Assembly: GCA_029824475.1 (NCBI GenBank)
Contig: JALGYA010000005.1
Coordinates: 1-32,166 of the forward strand
From: Fimbriimonadia bacterium
Lineage (GTDB): Bacteria; Armatimonadota; Fimbriimonadia; Fimbriimonadales; Fimbriimonadaceae
Length of the DNA: 32,166 nucleotides
Reading direction: 5' to 3'
Shown here piece after piece: positions 1 through 7,999 of this stretch; position 1 is the first letter of the stretch, and every line of letters starts with the position of its first letter. The notes under the pieces were generated by a model, which saw nothing but the letters and a program-made list of their open reading frames with translations, made no database searches and was not told the origin of the DNA. Made by a program: the position numbers and the translations under genes.

Positions 1-554
1 AGTACCTCGCAGCCGACCAGGGCGGCTTTCAGGTGCGGCAGATCAACAAGGATGCTGTGATCACGATTGATGGCCGCGAAATTCGGGATCCACGCATGCA
101 TCCGGTCATCTTGAACATGACAAAGCGAGGGGCGCTTCTTTCCGCTTCAGGTGCAGAGGGCCCTGTTGACCCTGGCAGAGCGCTCTATATCAGGATGACT
201 CGGTTTGTAGCGCCGACGGAGAACGTGATGCCTGGCGACTCCTGGTCTTGGGTCTATCCTGGCCCGGACGGCCACACGATCAACTACAAAGTGACAGGGT
301 TTACGAAGAACGGCTCAATTCCGGTCGCTAAAGTGACCTGTGAGGCGCTCGCCACCGACGGCAAAGCGAGTGCACGAGGAACGTGGTCAATCTCGACGGA
401 AACGGGGATGGTGGAGCACCTCAAGATTGAGATTGACGAGACTGGCCTAGCGACGGTCACCGTTGAGATGACGATGATTCACCCGCGCAAGAGTTCCAGC
501 AGCCAGAGCGCACAGGCAAGCTTGGACATCACGCCCGATCTTTCAGGGTCTTGA
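1..554 (+). CDS. Hypothetical protein, C-terminal part (5' end outside window)
   Basis: The frame is open from the first base of the window to a TGA at 552-554, so the gene probably begins upstream. A GTG at 33 is the first candidate start inside the window, but codons before it are also open. I do not recognise the family. The visible part has no membrane segment and alternates short hydrophobic strands with polar turns, which suggests a beta-rich fold. A PGDSW motif is followed by a glycine/aspartate-rich stretch. The last 25 or so residues are a Ser/Gln/Ala-rich low-complexity tail. That tail is encoded in the stretch overlapping the 3' end of coaBC on the other strand (76 bp shared), so it may be a by-product of the overlap. 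The function is unknown. An exported protein is possible, but the N-terminus that would show this is missing. Confidence 0.6.
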   Translation, partial: YLAADQGGFQVRQINKDAVITIDGREIRDPRMHPVILNMTKRGALLSASGAEGPVDPGRALYIRMTRFVAPTENVMPGDSWSWVYPGPDGHTINYKVTGFTKNGSIPVAKVTCEALATDGKASARGTWSISTETGMVEHLKIEIDETGLATVTVEMTMIHPRKSSSSQSAQASLDITPDLSGS

Positions 555-1657
555 CCTGCTCGCAGCAGGGCAAGCTCGTTCTTATCTGAATCGAATCCCG
601 TATCTGTGCGACTGATGTCGTTTACGGCAATTGCAGACACGCCTTTTGTGATCAGCTTTTCCTGAGCGGCATCAAGTGCGGAGCTCGGTTCAGCTGCAAA
701 GGCGCAAGTGATGGCTCCATCTTTTGCACTGGCGGCCAAGGTCTTGATGACGTCTGGATTCCGGACGAGTTCGAGGCTGATACTCTCTTCTGACCGTCTC
801 AGCTTGCCCTTTGACGGGTTGGCTGGTCTGTAGTCAGCGACGGCAGCGGCTCCAATGATGAAGTCCGCTGTCTTGGCGTGTGGCAGAGCTGCATCCAGCA
901 TCTGCTCTGCAGTACGGACTCTGATGACATCCGCGTCTCTAGGAATCTGTGTTTCAGTGGGGCCGGTTACGCATGTGACTTCGGCTCCCATCATTAACGC
1001 GGCCCGCACGAGCGCGGCGCCCATGCGTCCGCTGGAGCGGTTCGTGAGCACCCTTGCAGCGTCGATCGGCTCTTCAGTTGGGCCGGATGTAATGAGAACC
1101 TTTTTGCCTGTGAGGCTTTGGGATGAAGCTAATACTGTCCGTGCGACATCAAGGATTTCGGAGTTGGGTGCGAGCTTGCCTCTGCCCTCTTCGCCGCAGG
1201 CGACTTCTCCTTCTGTCGGTTCGACGATGACGACTCCTCTTGATCTGAGCGTCCTGATGGCGGCCTGAGTGGCAGCGTTCTCAAGCATTGCCGGGTTCAT
1301 CGCGGGTGCCGCAATGATCGGGCAGGTCGCAGCCAGAACCGTCGACGTGAGCATGTTCTGCGCTGTGCCCGATGCGACGGCATTGAGCAGGTTGGCCGTG
1401 GACGGCGCGAGGATGATCAAGTCCGCCATGCGCGCGAGGTCGATATGGGCGATGCGGCCTCTCTCCGGCTCTTCAAACGTATCGAGCAGGCACGGATTGC
1501 CGGTGAGTGACTCAAAGAGTATTGGCGTCACAAACTTTGACGCACTGCTTGTGAGGCAGACGTGGACGTTGTGGCCGTCGCGCATCAAGTCTCGGGCTAG
1601 GTCCGCGGCCCTGTAGGCTGAAATGCTCCCTGAGACCCCGAGAAGGATCTCAGCCAT
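479..1657 (-). CDS. coaBC: Bifunctional phosphopantothenoylcysteine decarboxylase / phosphopantothenate-cysteine ligase
   Basis: This cytosolic enzyme performs two consecutive coenzyme A steps: it joins 4'-phosphopantothenate to cysteine (CoaB) and decarboxylates the product (CoaC). The 392 residues match the usual fused length of about 400. The N-terminal flavoprotein domain has GVSGSISAY at residues 7-15, the catalytic-type His at about 71 in HIDLARMAD, the PAMN motif, and the substrate-clamp cysteine in VACGEEGRGKLA. The CoaB half starts near ITSGPTEEPID and has NRSSGRMG, AAAVADYRP and a late AVND motif. The start ATG at 1657 overlaps the 3' end of gmk by 8 bp, so it is the last gene of the leftward yvcK-gmk-coaBC run. 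Its last 25 codons are antisense to the preceding convergent gene. The identification is secure. Confidence 0.96.
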   Translation of the reverse strand: MAEILLGVSGSISAYRAADLARDLMRDGHNVHVCLTSSASKFVTPILFESLTGNPCLLDTFEEPERGRIAHIDLARMADLIILAPSTANLLNAVASGTAQNMLTSTVLAATCPIIAAPAMNPAMLENAATQAAIRTLRSRGVVIVEPTEGEVACGEEGRGKLAPNSEILDVARTVLASSQSLTGKKVLITSGPTEEPIDAARVLTNRSSGRMGAALVRAALMMGAEVTCVTGPTETQIPRDADVIRVRTAEQMLDAALPHAKTADFIIGAAAVADYRPANPSKGKLRRSEESISLELVRNPDVIKTLAASAKDGAITCAFAAEPSSALDAAQEKLITKGVSAIAVNDISRTDTGFDSDKNELALLRAGQDPERSGVMSKLACALWLLELLRG

Positions 1658-2207
1658 GATGCTCCTTGACTATTTCGTCAATCTCTGCGACTGCCCTATC
1701 AATGTCGTCATTGACGACGCGGTGCCGGTAGATCGCAGACATCCTAAGCTCCTTTCTGGCGTTGTCCATCCGCTCAATAATCCGTTCCTCCGTCTCAGTG
1801 CCTCTGCCCCGGATCCTGCGCTCAAGCTCTTCATTGCTGGGCGGCAGGATGAAAATGGAGCAGACGTGCGGCATCTTGTCCAGCACAGCTGCCGCCCCTT
1901 GGACGTCGATTTTCAGGACCGCGATCTTGCCTTCCCGCAGCAGCATGTCCACGCTCTCCAGGGGTGTCCCATAGAGACGGGAATGGACCTTCTTGTATTC
2001 AAGGAACTTCCCAGAGGCGATTCCCCATTCAAATTCTTCCGCAGAGATGAAGTGATAGTCGTGTCCATCAAGCTCACCTTCACGGGCATCCCGTGTTGTG
2101 GCCGCCACGACGCGCTGGACACGAGGGTTGCTTGCACACCAGGCATCGATAACCGTGTCTTTGCCCACCCCGCTTGGGCCGCTGAGAATGACAATCTGAC
2201 CAATCAC
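1650..2207 (-). CDS. gmk: Guanylate kinase
   Basis: Guanylate kinase phosphorylates GMP to GDP with ATP in the cytosol. The 185 residues are close to the family's usual size. The P-loop GPSGVGKDT lies at residues 10-18; an Asp stands where most homologues have Ser or Gly before the Thr, a small deviation. TTRDAREGELDGHDYHF is the GMP-binding segment, and RIRGRGTETEERI forms the lid. The GTG start at 2207 overlaps the yvcK stop in a four-base GTGA junction, which suggests translational coupling and decides the start. The 3' end overlaps coaBC by 8 bp. A gmk-coaBC order is also common in other bacteria, where rpoZ often lies between them; no rpoZ is present here. Confidence 0.95.
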   Translation of the reverse strand: MIGQIVILSGPSGVGKDTVIDAWCASNPRVQRVVAATTRDAREGELDGHDYHFISAEEFEWGIASGKFLEYKKVHSRLYGTPLESVDMLLREGKIAVLKIDVQGAAAVLDKMPHVCSIFILPPSNEELERRIRGRGTETEERIIERMDNARKELRMSAIYRHRVVNDDIDRAVAEIDEIVKEHHG

Positions 2208-3520
2208 CGATAGAGTATATCCATCAGCTTGGCAGCGACTTTGGCCGGGTCATGCCTGACGTAGTCACTTTCGCTCATCAAATCGGCCGGAATCGGCCTG
2301 CAGCCGGCGGCGCGGATGCGGTCAAGGTCCGGCTGTACGACGTCTTGCCGGCTGTCCTGATACCGCTCTTGGCTGAACGCCGAAGGCACTGCTGAGTTGA
2401 CCAGCATGCAGTCGATGACTTTCACATCGACATGCTTTTTGATCGCGAGCAGGTGGTCGGCGGCAGTGAAATAGTCTGATTCACCCTTCTGTGTCATCAC
2501 ATTGCAGATGTACGCCTTGAGGCCGTCCGCTTTGTTCAGAGCCTCCGCCATTCCAGGGATCAGCAGGTTGGGAATCACGCTCGTGTAGATGCTCCCAGGC
2601 CCGAGGCAGATGAGGTCTGCTTCTTCAATCGCTTTGAGTGCTTGGGGGTGAAGCTCGACGTCGTCGCGGGTGAGTGTGATCTGCTTGATGGTCTTCTCGG
2701 AGGCGACGAGGGCTGTTTCGCCAAGGATGATGGTGCCATCCACCATCTCAGCCTGAAGGCCGACGATCGATTTTGTGGAGGGGAGCACTCGGCCCCTAAT
2801 GGCAAGAACTTCGGAGGCGTGCTCCAGGGCGAGATCAAGGTCACCGCCCGCCTGGTCCAAGAACCCGGCAATAAGAAGGTTGCCAAGCGAGTGGCCGCCA
2901 AAGGCGCCAGCGCCTTTCTCGAATCTGTGCTGGAAGAGGTCTGTGGTCAGTTTTTCCGCGTCGGCGAGGGCTGCGAGGCAGTTTCGGATGTCCCCTGGCG
3001 GGATCATCGACATCTCCTGCATGAGCCTGCCGGAGCTTCCGCCGTCATCTGTGACGGTCACCAGCGCCGTGATGCTGCTTGAGTGCTGCTTCAGGCCCCG
3101 CAGGAGGGTGCTGAGGCCGGTCCCGCCGCCTATGGCGACGATCTTGGGCCCGTGCTCCAGGCGCTGGCGCGTCATGTACGCGCTCATCAGCCCTTCATTT
3201 GCGCCGCCCGCGGGAACGAGAACATGGACGAGATTGCGGATGCTCTTGAGAAAGATGAGAGCGCCGAGGATGAGCAGGATTCCGCCGATTAAGTGTGTGG
3301 TGGCCTCAACGTTTTGGGAATCCACGAACTGATTGAGCATCCCGTTCCAGGATGCTTCCAAGCTCTCAAGGCCGGGGCTCAGAAGGCTGCGGAAGGTGAT
3401 GCCGAGCCCAATAAGGAGGACGGAGATGCCGACACTGCTACCCAGTACGATGCGTGTGAGCATCGCCCTGGTGCCGAGTTCCTGCCGCAGCTTTAGGCGT
3501 CTAATCTTCTTCGTCTTCAT
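2204..3520 (-). CDS. yvcK: YvcK-family protein (gluconeogenesis factor-like) with N-terminal membrane anchor
   Basis: YvcK/CofD-like proteins bind UDP-sugars and affect cell shape and growth on gluconeogenic carbon in Bacillus; the enzymatic reaction is not settled. The core begins at about residue 128 with KIVAIGGGTGLSTLL, followed by TVTDDGGSSGRL, PPGDIRNCL, GGHSLGNLL and LGPGSIYTSVIPNLL, all hallmarks of the family. The first 100 or so residues hold a basic tip (KTKKIRR) and two hydrophobic segments near 22-44 and 76-93, so the core is probably tethered to the inner membrane. I chose ATG 3520 (438 aa); a TTG six bases upstream is the alternative. The start lies inside the 3' end of the upstream membrane-protein gene (20 bp overlap), and the stop overlaps gmk by 4 bp. 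Its assignment to the family is secure; its biochemical role is not. Confidence 0.93.
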   Translation of the reverse strand: MKTKKIRRLKLRQELGTRAMLTRIVLGSSVGISVLLIGLGITFRSLLSPGLESLEASWNGMLNQFVDSQNVEATTHLIGGILLILGALIFLKSIRNLVHVLVPAGGANEGLMSAYMTRQRLEHGPKIVAIGGGTGLSTLLRGLKQHSSSITALVTVTDDGGSSGRLMQEMSMIPPGDIRNCLAALADAEKLTTDLFQHRFEKGAGAFGGHSLGNLLIAGFLDQAGGDLDLALEHASEVLAIRGRVLPSTKSIVGLQAEMVDGTIILGETALVASEKTIKQITLTRDDVELHPQALKAIEEADLICLGPGSIYTSVIPNLLIPGMAEALNKADGLKAYICNVMTQKGESDYFTAADHLLAIKKHVDVKVIDCMLVNSAVPSAFSQERYQDSRQDVVQPDLDRIRAAGCRPIPADLMSESDYVRHDPAKVAAKLMDILYR

Positions 3521-3887
3521 CGACAAGCAGTCCCGCCATCATTCCATTGACGGCTGAGACTATGATGCTGCCTGCAAAAGCTGCCCAGAAAGTCTCAACC
3601 TTGAATCCCAGACCCATTCCACCGACCCAATAGAGCAGTCCAGCGTTCACAAAAAGTGAGGCCAGTCCGAGGGTGAGGCAGTTGAGAGGAAGAAGAATCA
3701 GCTTGAGAAAGCCGCCGATGACTGCATTGACAAATGCCAAAACTGCCGCGCCGATCATCAGCGTGAGCGCGTTGTCAAGCCCGCGGAACTCGACGACAAA
3801 CTGGTCTGGCAGGAAGATGTCGACAACGAATGCTGACGCGATGAGGGCGACGGCCAATATGATCCAGCGAAGAAGCAGTGATCCCAT
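3501..3887 (-). CDS. Small four-helix membrane protein (phage-holin family 4 / YvlD-like)
   Basis: The 128-residue protein has about four hydrophobic segments (near 5-25, 40-65, 65-90 and 100-122) and ends in an acidic tail, VDEDEED. The layout LILLPLNCLTLGLASLFVNAGLLYWVG is typical of the Phage_holin_4_2/YvlD family, which is common on bacterial chromosomes and mostly of unknown function. The holin name does not imply phage origin. It is the first gene of the leftward yvcK-gmk-coaBC operon; ATG 3887 is preceded by an AGGA-like ribosome site and a TAGAAT box 13 nt upstream. The family call rests on pattern recognition and is fairly likely. Confidence 0.8.
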   Translation of the reverse strand: MGSLLLRWIILAVALIASAFVVDIFLPDQFVVEFRGLDNALTLMIGAAVLAFVNAVIGGFLKLILLPLNCLTLGLASLFVNAGLLYWVGGMGLGFKVETFWAAFAGSIIVSAVNGMMAGLLVDEDEED

Positions 3888-3900
3888 TTCCTAGAGTCCT

Positions 3901-3906
3901 ATTCTA
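3901..3906 (-). promoter_or_regulatory. Putative -10 box of the leftward yvcK-gmk-coaBC operon
   Basis: On the minus strand TAGAAT (one mismatch to TATAAT) ends 13 nt before ATG 3887. No good -35 hexamer is visible. It lies in the 73-bp divergent gap with mutS. Transcription would begin about 6 nt before the start codon. Confidence 0.4.
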
Positions 3907-3945
3907 TCTGTTGGACGTCGGGCGCAGTGCGGCGATTTCATTGGT

Positions 3946-3951
3946 CATACT
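3946..3951 (+). promoter_or_regulatory. Putative -10 box of mutS
   Basis: CATACT ends 9 nt before the GTG start of mutS at 3961, so the transcript could be leaderless or nearly so. No Shine-Dalgarno sequence is visible before the GTG, which agrees with that reading. The hexamer has two mismatches to TATAAT and the call is weak on its own. Confidence 0.3.
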
Positions 3952-3960
3952 CAGTCAGCA

Positions 3961-6543
3961 GTGAAGCCGCAGACACCGCTGATGCAGCAGTACTTCCAGG
4001 CCAAGAATGCCCATCCAGGCGTCTTGGTCGCAATGCGCGTCGGCGACTTCTATGAGTTCTACGGTGAAGACGCCGAACAGGCTGCGGCGATCCTGGAGAT
4101 CACGCTCACTGGCCGGGTCGATGGGAAGAACGGCAAGATCGCCATGGCCGGCGTGCCCTACCACTCGATAGAAAAGTACTTGGCTCGGCTTGTTCAGGCG
4201 GGTGAGAAGGTCGCGCTTTGCGACCAGGTTGAGGACCCCAAGAAGACGAAGAAGCTTGTCCGGCGCGAAGTGACCCGAGTTTTGAGCAAGGGCACGGTCC
4301 TGGAGGACTCGATGCTCAGCAGCGGTGAGAACAGCTTTTTGGCTGCTATTTGCGTTGTTGATGGGCACGCGGGACTCGCGACTCTCGATCCGACGACCGG
4401 CGAGTTTATGGTCACTGAGTTTGACGGCGAGCAGTTAGAAGAGCAGCTCCTACAGGAGCTGGCCAGGCTGAAGCCGGCTGAACTTGTCCACGCAGAAGCG
4501 GGCCAGCGGGTGGGCGATCTAGCAAAGTCAGGCCTTGGTGTGGCGCTGACTGAAGCTGATCAAGAGAGGCCAGATAGAGCAGAAGGCAAGCTTCTCAAGC
4601 ATTTCGGCGTTGCGAGCCTCAAGGGATTTGGCTGTGAAGACAAGCCGACAGCGGTGACCGCTGCCGCGATGATCCTCGGCTACGCCGAGTCGAGCGGGCT
4701 CAGCATGGACCACGTCGAGAGCCTGATGGCTTACTCCGTCGACGGCTTCATGAACCTCGACCCGTCAACGCGGCGCAGTCTAGAGCTGACACAGTCGATG
4801 ACTGATGGGTCGCGGCGTTTTACGCTGATCTCTGTCCTCGATGAGACCCGCACGGCCATGGGCGCGCGCATGCTGAGGCGGCTCATTGAGCAGCCGATTC
4901 TGGATATTGGTGAGATCGAGAATCGTAACGGCGCGGTTGCCCGGCTGATTGAACACGCCTTGACCCGCGGTGATCTCAGAGATGCGCTCAAGATGATTGC
5001 GGATATTGAGCGGCTGGTTTCGCGGGCATCGACTGGGCTAGCCAGCCCGAAGGATCTCGCTGCTCTTCGCAATACGCTTCTGAGTCTCCCAGAACTGGAC
5101 GACCCATTAAGGAAGGTCGCTTTGGAGCACCTTGAGGCGCTTCGCGAGGAGATGGCGGACCATTCTGAGCTTGCCAGGACGCTGGACAAGGCGCTGGTTG
5201 ATGAGCCGCCGCTTACGATCCGTGAAGGCGGGATATTCAAGGAGGGCTACGACCCTGAGCTCGACAAGCTCCGCGTTCTGGCTAGGAGCGGGCGTGACTA
5301 CATCGCCAAACTCGAGGCCCAAGAGCGGGAGACGACGGGAATCGACAAGCTCAAGGTCGGCTTCAACTCTGTTTTTGGCTATTACATAGAGGTCTCCAAG
5401 ATCCACCTGGCCAAGGTGCCGGAGCACTACATCCGCAAGCAGACGACCGCCAGCGCGGAGCGGTACATCACGGCGGAGCTGAAGGACCATGAGTCAGCGG
5501 TTCTCGGCGCGGATGAAAAGGCTCAGGCCTTGGAATCCGACCTCTTTGCCCGCCTAAGAAACAAGGTCACCGCCGAATCAGGGCTGCTTTTGAAAACTGC
5601 CCGCGCCATTGCTGAGCTCGATGTTCTGGCCGGTCTCGCCGAAGCTGCCGTCCTCCGCGACTACGTCAAACCGGACTTGACAGAAGAGAACACGCTTGAG
5701 ATCATTGGAGGCCGCCACCCGGTTGTGGAAGCCAACGATGCTGGCTTCGTGCCGAATGACATAGCCATGGACGACGAGCGGCTGATGATCCTCACCGGGC
5801 CGAACATGTCGGGCAAGTCGACTTATCTGCGGCAGGTCGCGCTGATCGTGTTGATGGCTCAGATCGGTTCGTTTGTCCCGGCCAAGACAGCAAAGATCGG
5901 GCTGTGTGACCGTATATTTACCAGGATTGGTGCCAAGGATGAGATCGCCCTTGGGCAGTCGACCTTCATGGTCGAGATGATCGAGAGCGCCAATATCCTG
6001 AACTCCTGTACAGATCGATCGCTTGTCATTCTTGATGAAGTCGGGCGAGGGACCTCCACCTTTGACGGTTTGGCTATCGCTTGGGCGATGGTGGAATTCC
6101 TGGCAGGGGTCGGCCCGAAAACGCTGTTCGCCACGCACTACCACCAGCTCAACAATATTGCCGAGCAGATCGGCAGCGTGTACAACTGCCGCGTGAGCGT
6201 TGAAGAGGTCGGCGACCAAGTGATCTGGACGCACAAAGTACTGCCGGGCGGAACGGATCGCAGTTACGGCGTTCAGGTGGCGCGGATGGCCGGCCTGCCT
6301 CACTCAGTGCTGGCACGTGCTGAGGAGGTTCTCTCCTCATTGGAAGAGAATGATCTGGCTCCAGCGGCCGTCGGCCCGGGCCTGCAAAACGTGCAGTTCT
6401 CGCTGTTTGCGGCTGACGACCCGGCGATGGTGAAGGAGCTGCGCAAGCTCAATGTCGAGCAGATGACGCCGCTGGAGGCCCTAGCCAAATTGGACGAATG
6501 GAAGCGCAGTCTCAAGCCGGACGAGCCTCCAAAGGTAAATTAG
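3961..6543 (+). CDS. mutS: DNA mismatch repair protein MutS
   Basis: MutS recognises mismatches and small loops and starts repair with MutL. The 860 residues match the full-length MutS1 family. The mismatch-reading Phe-X-Glu motif is F30-Y31-E32 in RVGDFYEFY. The ATPase domain has the Walker A GPNMSGKST near residues 614-622, and a Walker B/signature DEVGRGTSTFDG near 693-704, followed by FATHYHQL. Near the C-terminus QFSLF at 812-816 matches the beta-clamp binding motif and falls at the same place as in E. coli MutS. The start is a GTG at 3961; no in-frame ATG lies close upstream, and the protein begins as expected (KPQTPLMQQYFQAK). purM follows 5 bp after the stop, so the two genes are probably co-transcribed. 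Confidence 0.97.
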   Translation: MKPQTPLMQQYFQAKNAHPGVLVAMRVGDFYEFYGEDAEQAAAILEITLTGRVDGKNGKIAMAGVPYHSIEKYLARLVQAGEKVALCDQVEDPKKTKKLVRREVTRVLSKGTVLEDSMLSSGENSFLAAICVVDGHAGLATLDPTTGEFMVTEFDGEQLEEQLLQELARLKPAELVHAEAGQRVGDLAKSGLGVALTEADQERPDRAEGKLLKHFGVASLKGFGCEDKPTAVTAAAMILGYAESSGLSMDHVESLMAYSVDGFMNLDPSTRRSLELTQSMTDGSRRFTLISVLDETRTAMGARMLRRLIEQPILDIGEIENRNGAVARLIEHALTRGDLRDALKMIADIERLVSRASTGLASPKDLAALRNTLLSLPELDDPLRKVALEHLEALREEMADHSELARTLDKALVDEPPLTIREGGIFKEGYDPELDKLRVLARSGRDYIAKLEAQERETTGIDKLKVGFNSVFGYYIEVSKIHLAKVPEHYIRKQTTASAERYITAELKDHESAVLGADEKAQALESDLFARLRNKVTAESGLLLKTARAIAELDVLAGLAEAAVLRDYVKPDLTEENTLEIIGGRHPVVEANDAGFVPNDIAMDDERLMILTGPNMSGKSTYLRQVALIVLMAQIGSFVPAKTAKIGLCDRIFTRIGAKDEIALGQSTFMVEMIESANILNSCTDRSLVILDEVGRGTSTFDGLAIAWAMVEFLAGVGPKTLFATHYHQLNNIAEQIGSVYNCRVSVEEVGDQVIWTHKVLPGGTDRSYGVQVARMAGLPHSVLARAEEVLSSLEENDLAPAAVGPGLQNVQFSLFAADDPAMVKELRKLNVEQMTPLEALAKLDEWKRSLKPDEPPKVN

Positions 6544-6548
6544 CGCCG

Positions 6549-7586
6549 ATGGCTGGCGACAACCTCACCTATTCATCCGCTGGAGTCGATATCGAAGAGG
6601 CCGAGAAGGCTCTCTCCTCGGTTAAAGATGCGATCCAGTCCACCCATGGCGCCGACGTGCTTGGCGGTATTGGCGGGTTTGGCGGCGTCTTTGCGGCAGC
6701 ATTCACAGGGATGCAGTCGCCTGCGCTCGTCTCCAGCATCGATGGAGTCGGAACTAAGACCGTCGCTGCCGCAATGGCCGGTGACTACTCTGGCATCGGC
6801 AAGGACATTGTCAATCACTGCGTGAACGACATCCTCTGCCAGGGCGCTGCCCCGCTCTTTTTCCTCGACTATTTCGGCTGCTCACAGCTGGACGGCAAGG
6901 CATTCAATCAGGTCGTCACCGGAGCCGCTGAAGCATGCAAGGAGGTCGGCTGTGCATTAATCGGCGGTGAAACCGCTGAAATGCCGGGCGTGTACCACGA
7001 CGGTGAAATCGACGTCGTCGGCTGCATCGTGGGTGTTGTGGATGCTGCGAAGCAGATCCCTGCTGCAGGCATCGTAGACGGCTGCGTGCTGATCGGCATC
7101 CAGTCGAGCGGGCTGCACACGAATGGCTACTCGCTGGCCCGTCGCGCGCTGTTTGACAGTGCCGGGCTATCGGTGAGGGACCAGCTTGCTGGCACGAATA
7201 TGACAATCGGTGAGGCGCTTCTGCAGCCGCACAAGTGCTACACCAACGCAGTTCTGCCGCTGATCCAGTCTGGTGACGTGCTGGCAGCGGCCCATGTGAC
7301 CGGCGGCGGAATCCCTGGCAACCTTGCCCGCGTGCTCCCGGAGGGTCTCACGGCTCACATTGATAAGCGCAGCTGGACGCCACTGCCGATCTTCAATCTG
7401 ATTCAGCAGTCGGCTGGAATCAGCGATTCAGAGATGTTCAAGGCGTTCAACATGGGCGTCGGAATGATTCTCGTGGTGCCGCAGGACTCGTCTGAGCTCG
7501 TCCTGAAGGGGCTGAGGGCATCAGGAGAGGCGGCCGAAGTGATCGGCCACCTCGCAAGTGGATCACGAGAAGTTCTCGTCAGCTAG
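6549..7586 (+). CDS. purM: Phosphoribosylformylglycinamidine cyclo-ligase (AIR synthetase)
   Basis: PurM closes the imidazole ring in purine synthesis, turning FGAM into AIR with ATP. The frame is open into mutS, but ATG 6549, just after the mutS stop, gives 345 residues, the standard length; an AAAGGT ribosome-site-like stretch lies about 15 nt upstream. Family motifs are clear: SIDGVGTKTVAAA, NDILCQGAAPLFFLDYFG, GGETAEMPG, SSGLHTNGYSLAR, HVTGGGIPGNLARVL and FNMGVGMI. The gene ends on a CTAG that also encodes the stop of the convergent FHA gene, so the two ends overlap by 4 bp. Confidence 0.96.
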   Translation: MAGDNLTYSSAGVDIEEAEKALSSVKDAIQSTHGADVLGGIGGFGGVFAAAFTGMQSPALVSSIDGVGTKTVAAAMAGDYSGIGKDIVNHCVNDILCQGAAPLFFLDYFGCSQLDGKAFNQVVTGAAEACKEVGCALIGGETAEMPGVYHDGEIDVVGCIVGVVDAAKQIPAAGIVDGCVLIGIQSSGLHTNGYSLARRALFDSAGLSVRDQLAGTNMTIGEALLQPHKCYTNAVLPLIQSGDVLAAAHVTGGGIPGNLARVLPEGLTAHIDKRSWTPLPIFNLIQQSAGISDSEMFKAFNMGVGMILVVPQDSSELVLKGLRASGEAAEVIGHLASGSREVLVS

Positions 7587-7999
7587 CCGACGTGGAATAC
7601 GAAGCGGGCATTTCCAAGGGCGATTTCATCGCCGTCTTCGATGGCTGCTGACTCGACCTTTTCAAAGTCCTCTTTAAGAACATAGGTGCCGTTCGATGAC
7701 CCGAGGTCTTCGAGCGTGTAGACACCGTCTTCCTCTGTGATCTTCGCGTGCTTACGCGATACATAGGAGCCCTCAGGCTCTCCTCCCAGGTCAACGTCGA
7801 TCGGGCCGACGGAGGGGTCGAATCTGCCGATAGTGGCGGGGCAGGCGAAGGGGAAGACATGTTCTGTTTCCGCGCCGTCTCGCTTGAGAACGAGCCGGGG
7901 TCTAGTTTCTGTCTCCTCTTCTTCTGCCTCTTCGATCGGCTCTTCGACAGCCTCTACGGCTTCTTCTTCAGCTGGCGTCAGATCCATCTCTTCGTTCAT
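7583..7999 (-). CDS. FHA-domain protein with acidic N-terminal tail
   Basis: FHA domains bind phosphothreonine peptides. Here the domain spans about residues 36-138, with the hallmark GRF (in ATIGRFDPS), the SRKH loop and LGSSNGTYV. The first 35 residues are almost all acidic (runs of Glu) and have no predicted structure. No kinase, secretion or other effector domain is attached. ATG 7999 is backed by an AGGAG site 9 nt upstream on the minus strand. The gene begins inside the 3' end of the symporter gene (32 bp overlap), so it is the last gene of a thiN-symporter-FHA operon. The partner phosphoprotein is unknown, and no Ser/Thr kinase gene lies in this window. Confidence 0.9.
   Translation of the reverse strand: MNEEMDLTPAEEEAVEAVEEPIEEAEEEETETRPRLVLKRDGAETEHVFPFACPATIGRFDPSVGPIDVDLGGEPEGSYVSRKHAKITEEDGVYTLEDLGSSNGTYVLKEDFEKVESAAIEDGDEIALGNARFVFHVG

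Noticed and set aside
3501-3887. Phage remnant because of the holin-like name
   Set aside because: The YvlD/Phage_holin_4_2 family is common on chromosomes; no other phage gene is near and it is fused in a housekeeping operon.
5578-6303. Long antisense frame within mutS
   Set aside because: It mirrors mutS coding, lacks a recognisable domain and ribosome site; many such shadows occur opposite genes here.
6498-6548. In-frame extension of purM into mutS
   Set aside because: The added codons overlap mutS and are not PurM-like; ATG 6549 gives the standard 345 residues.
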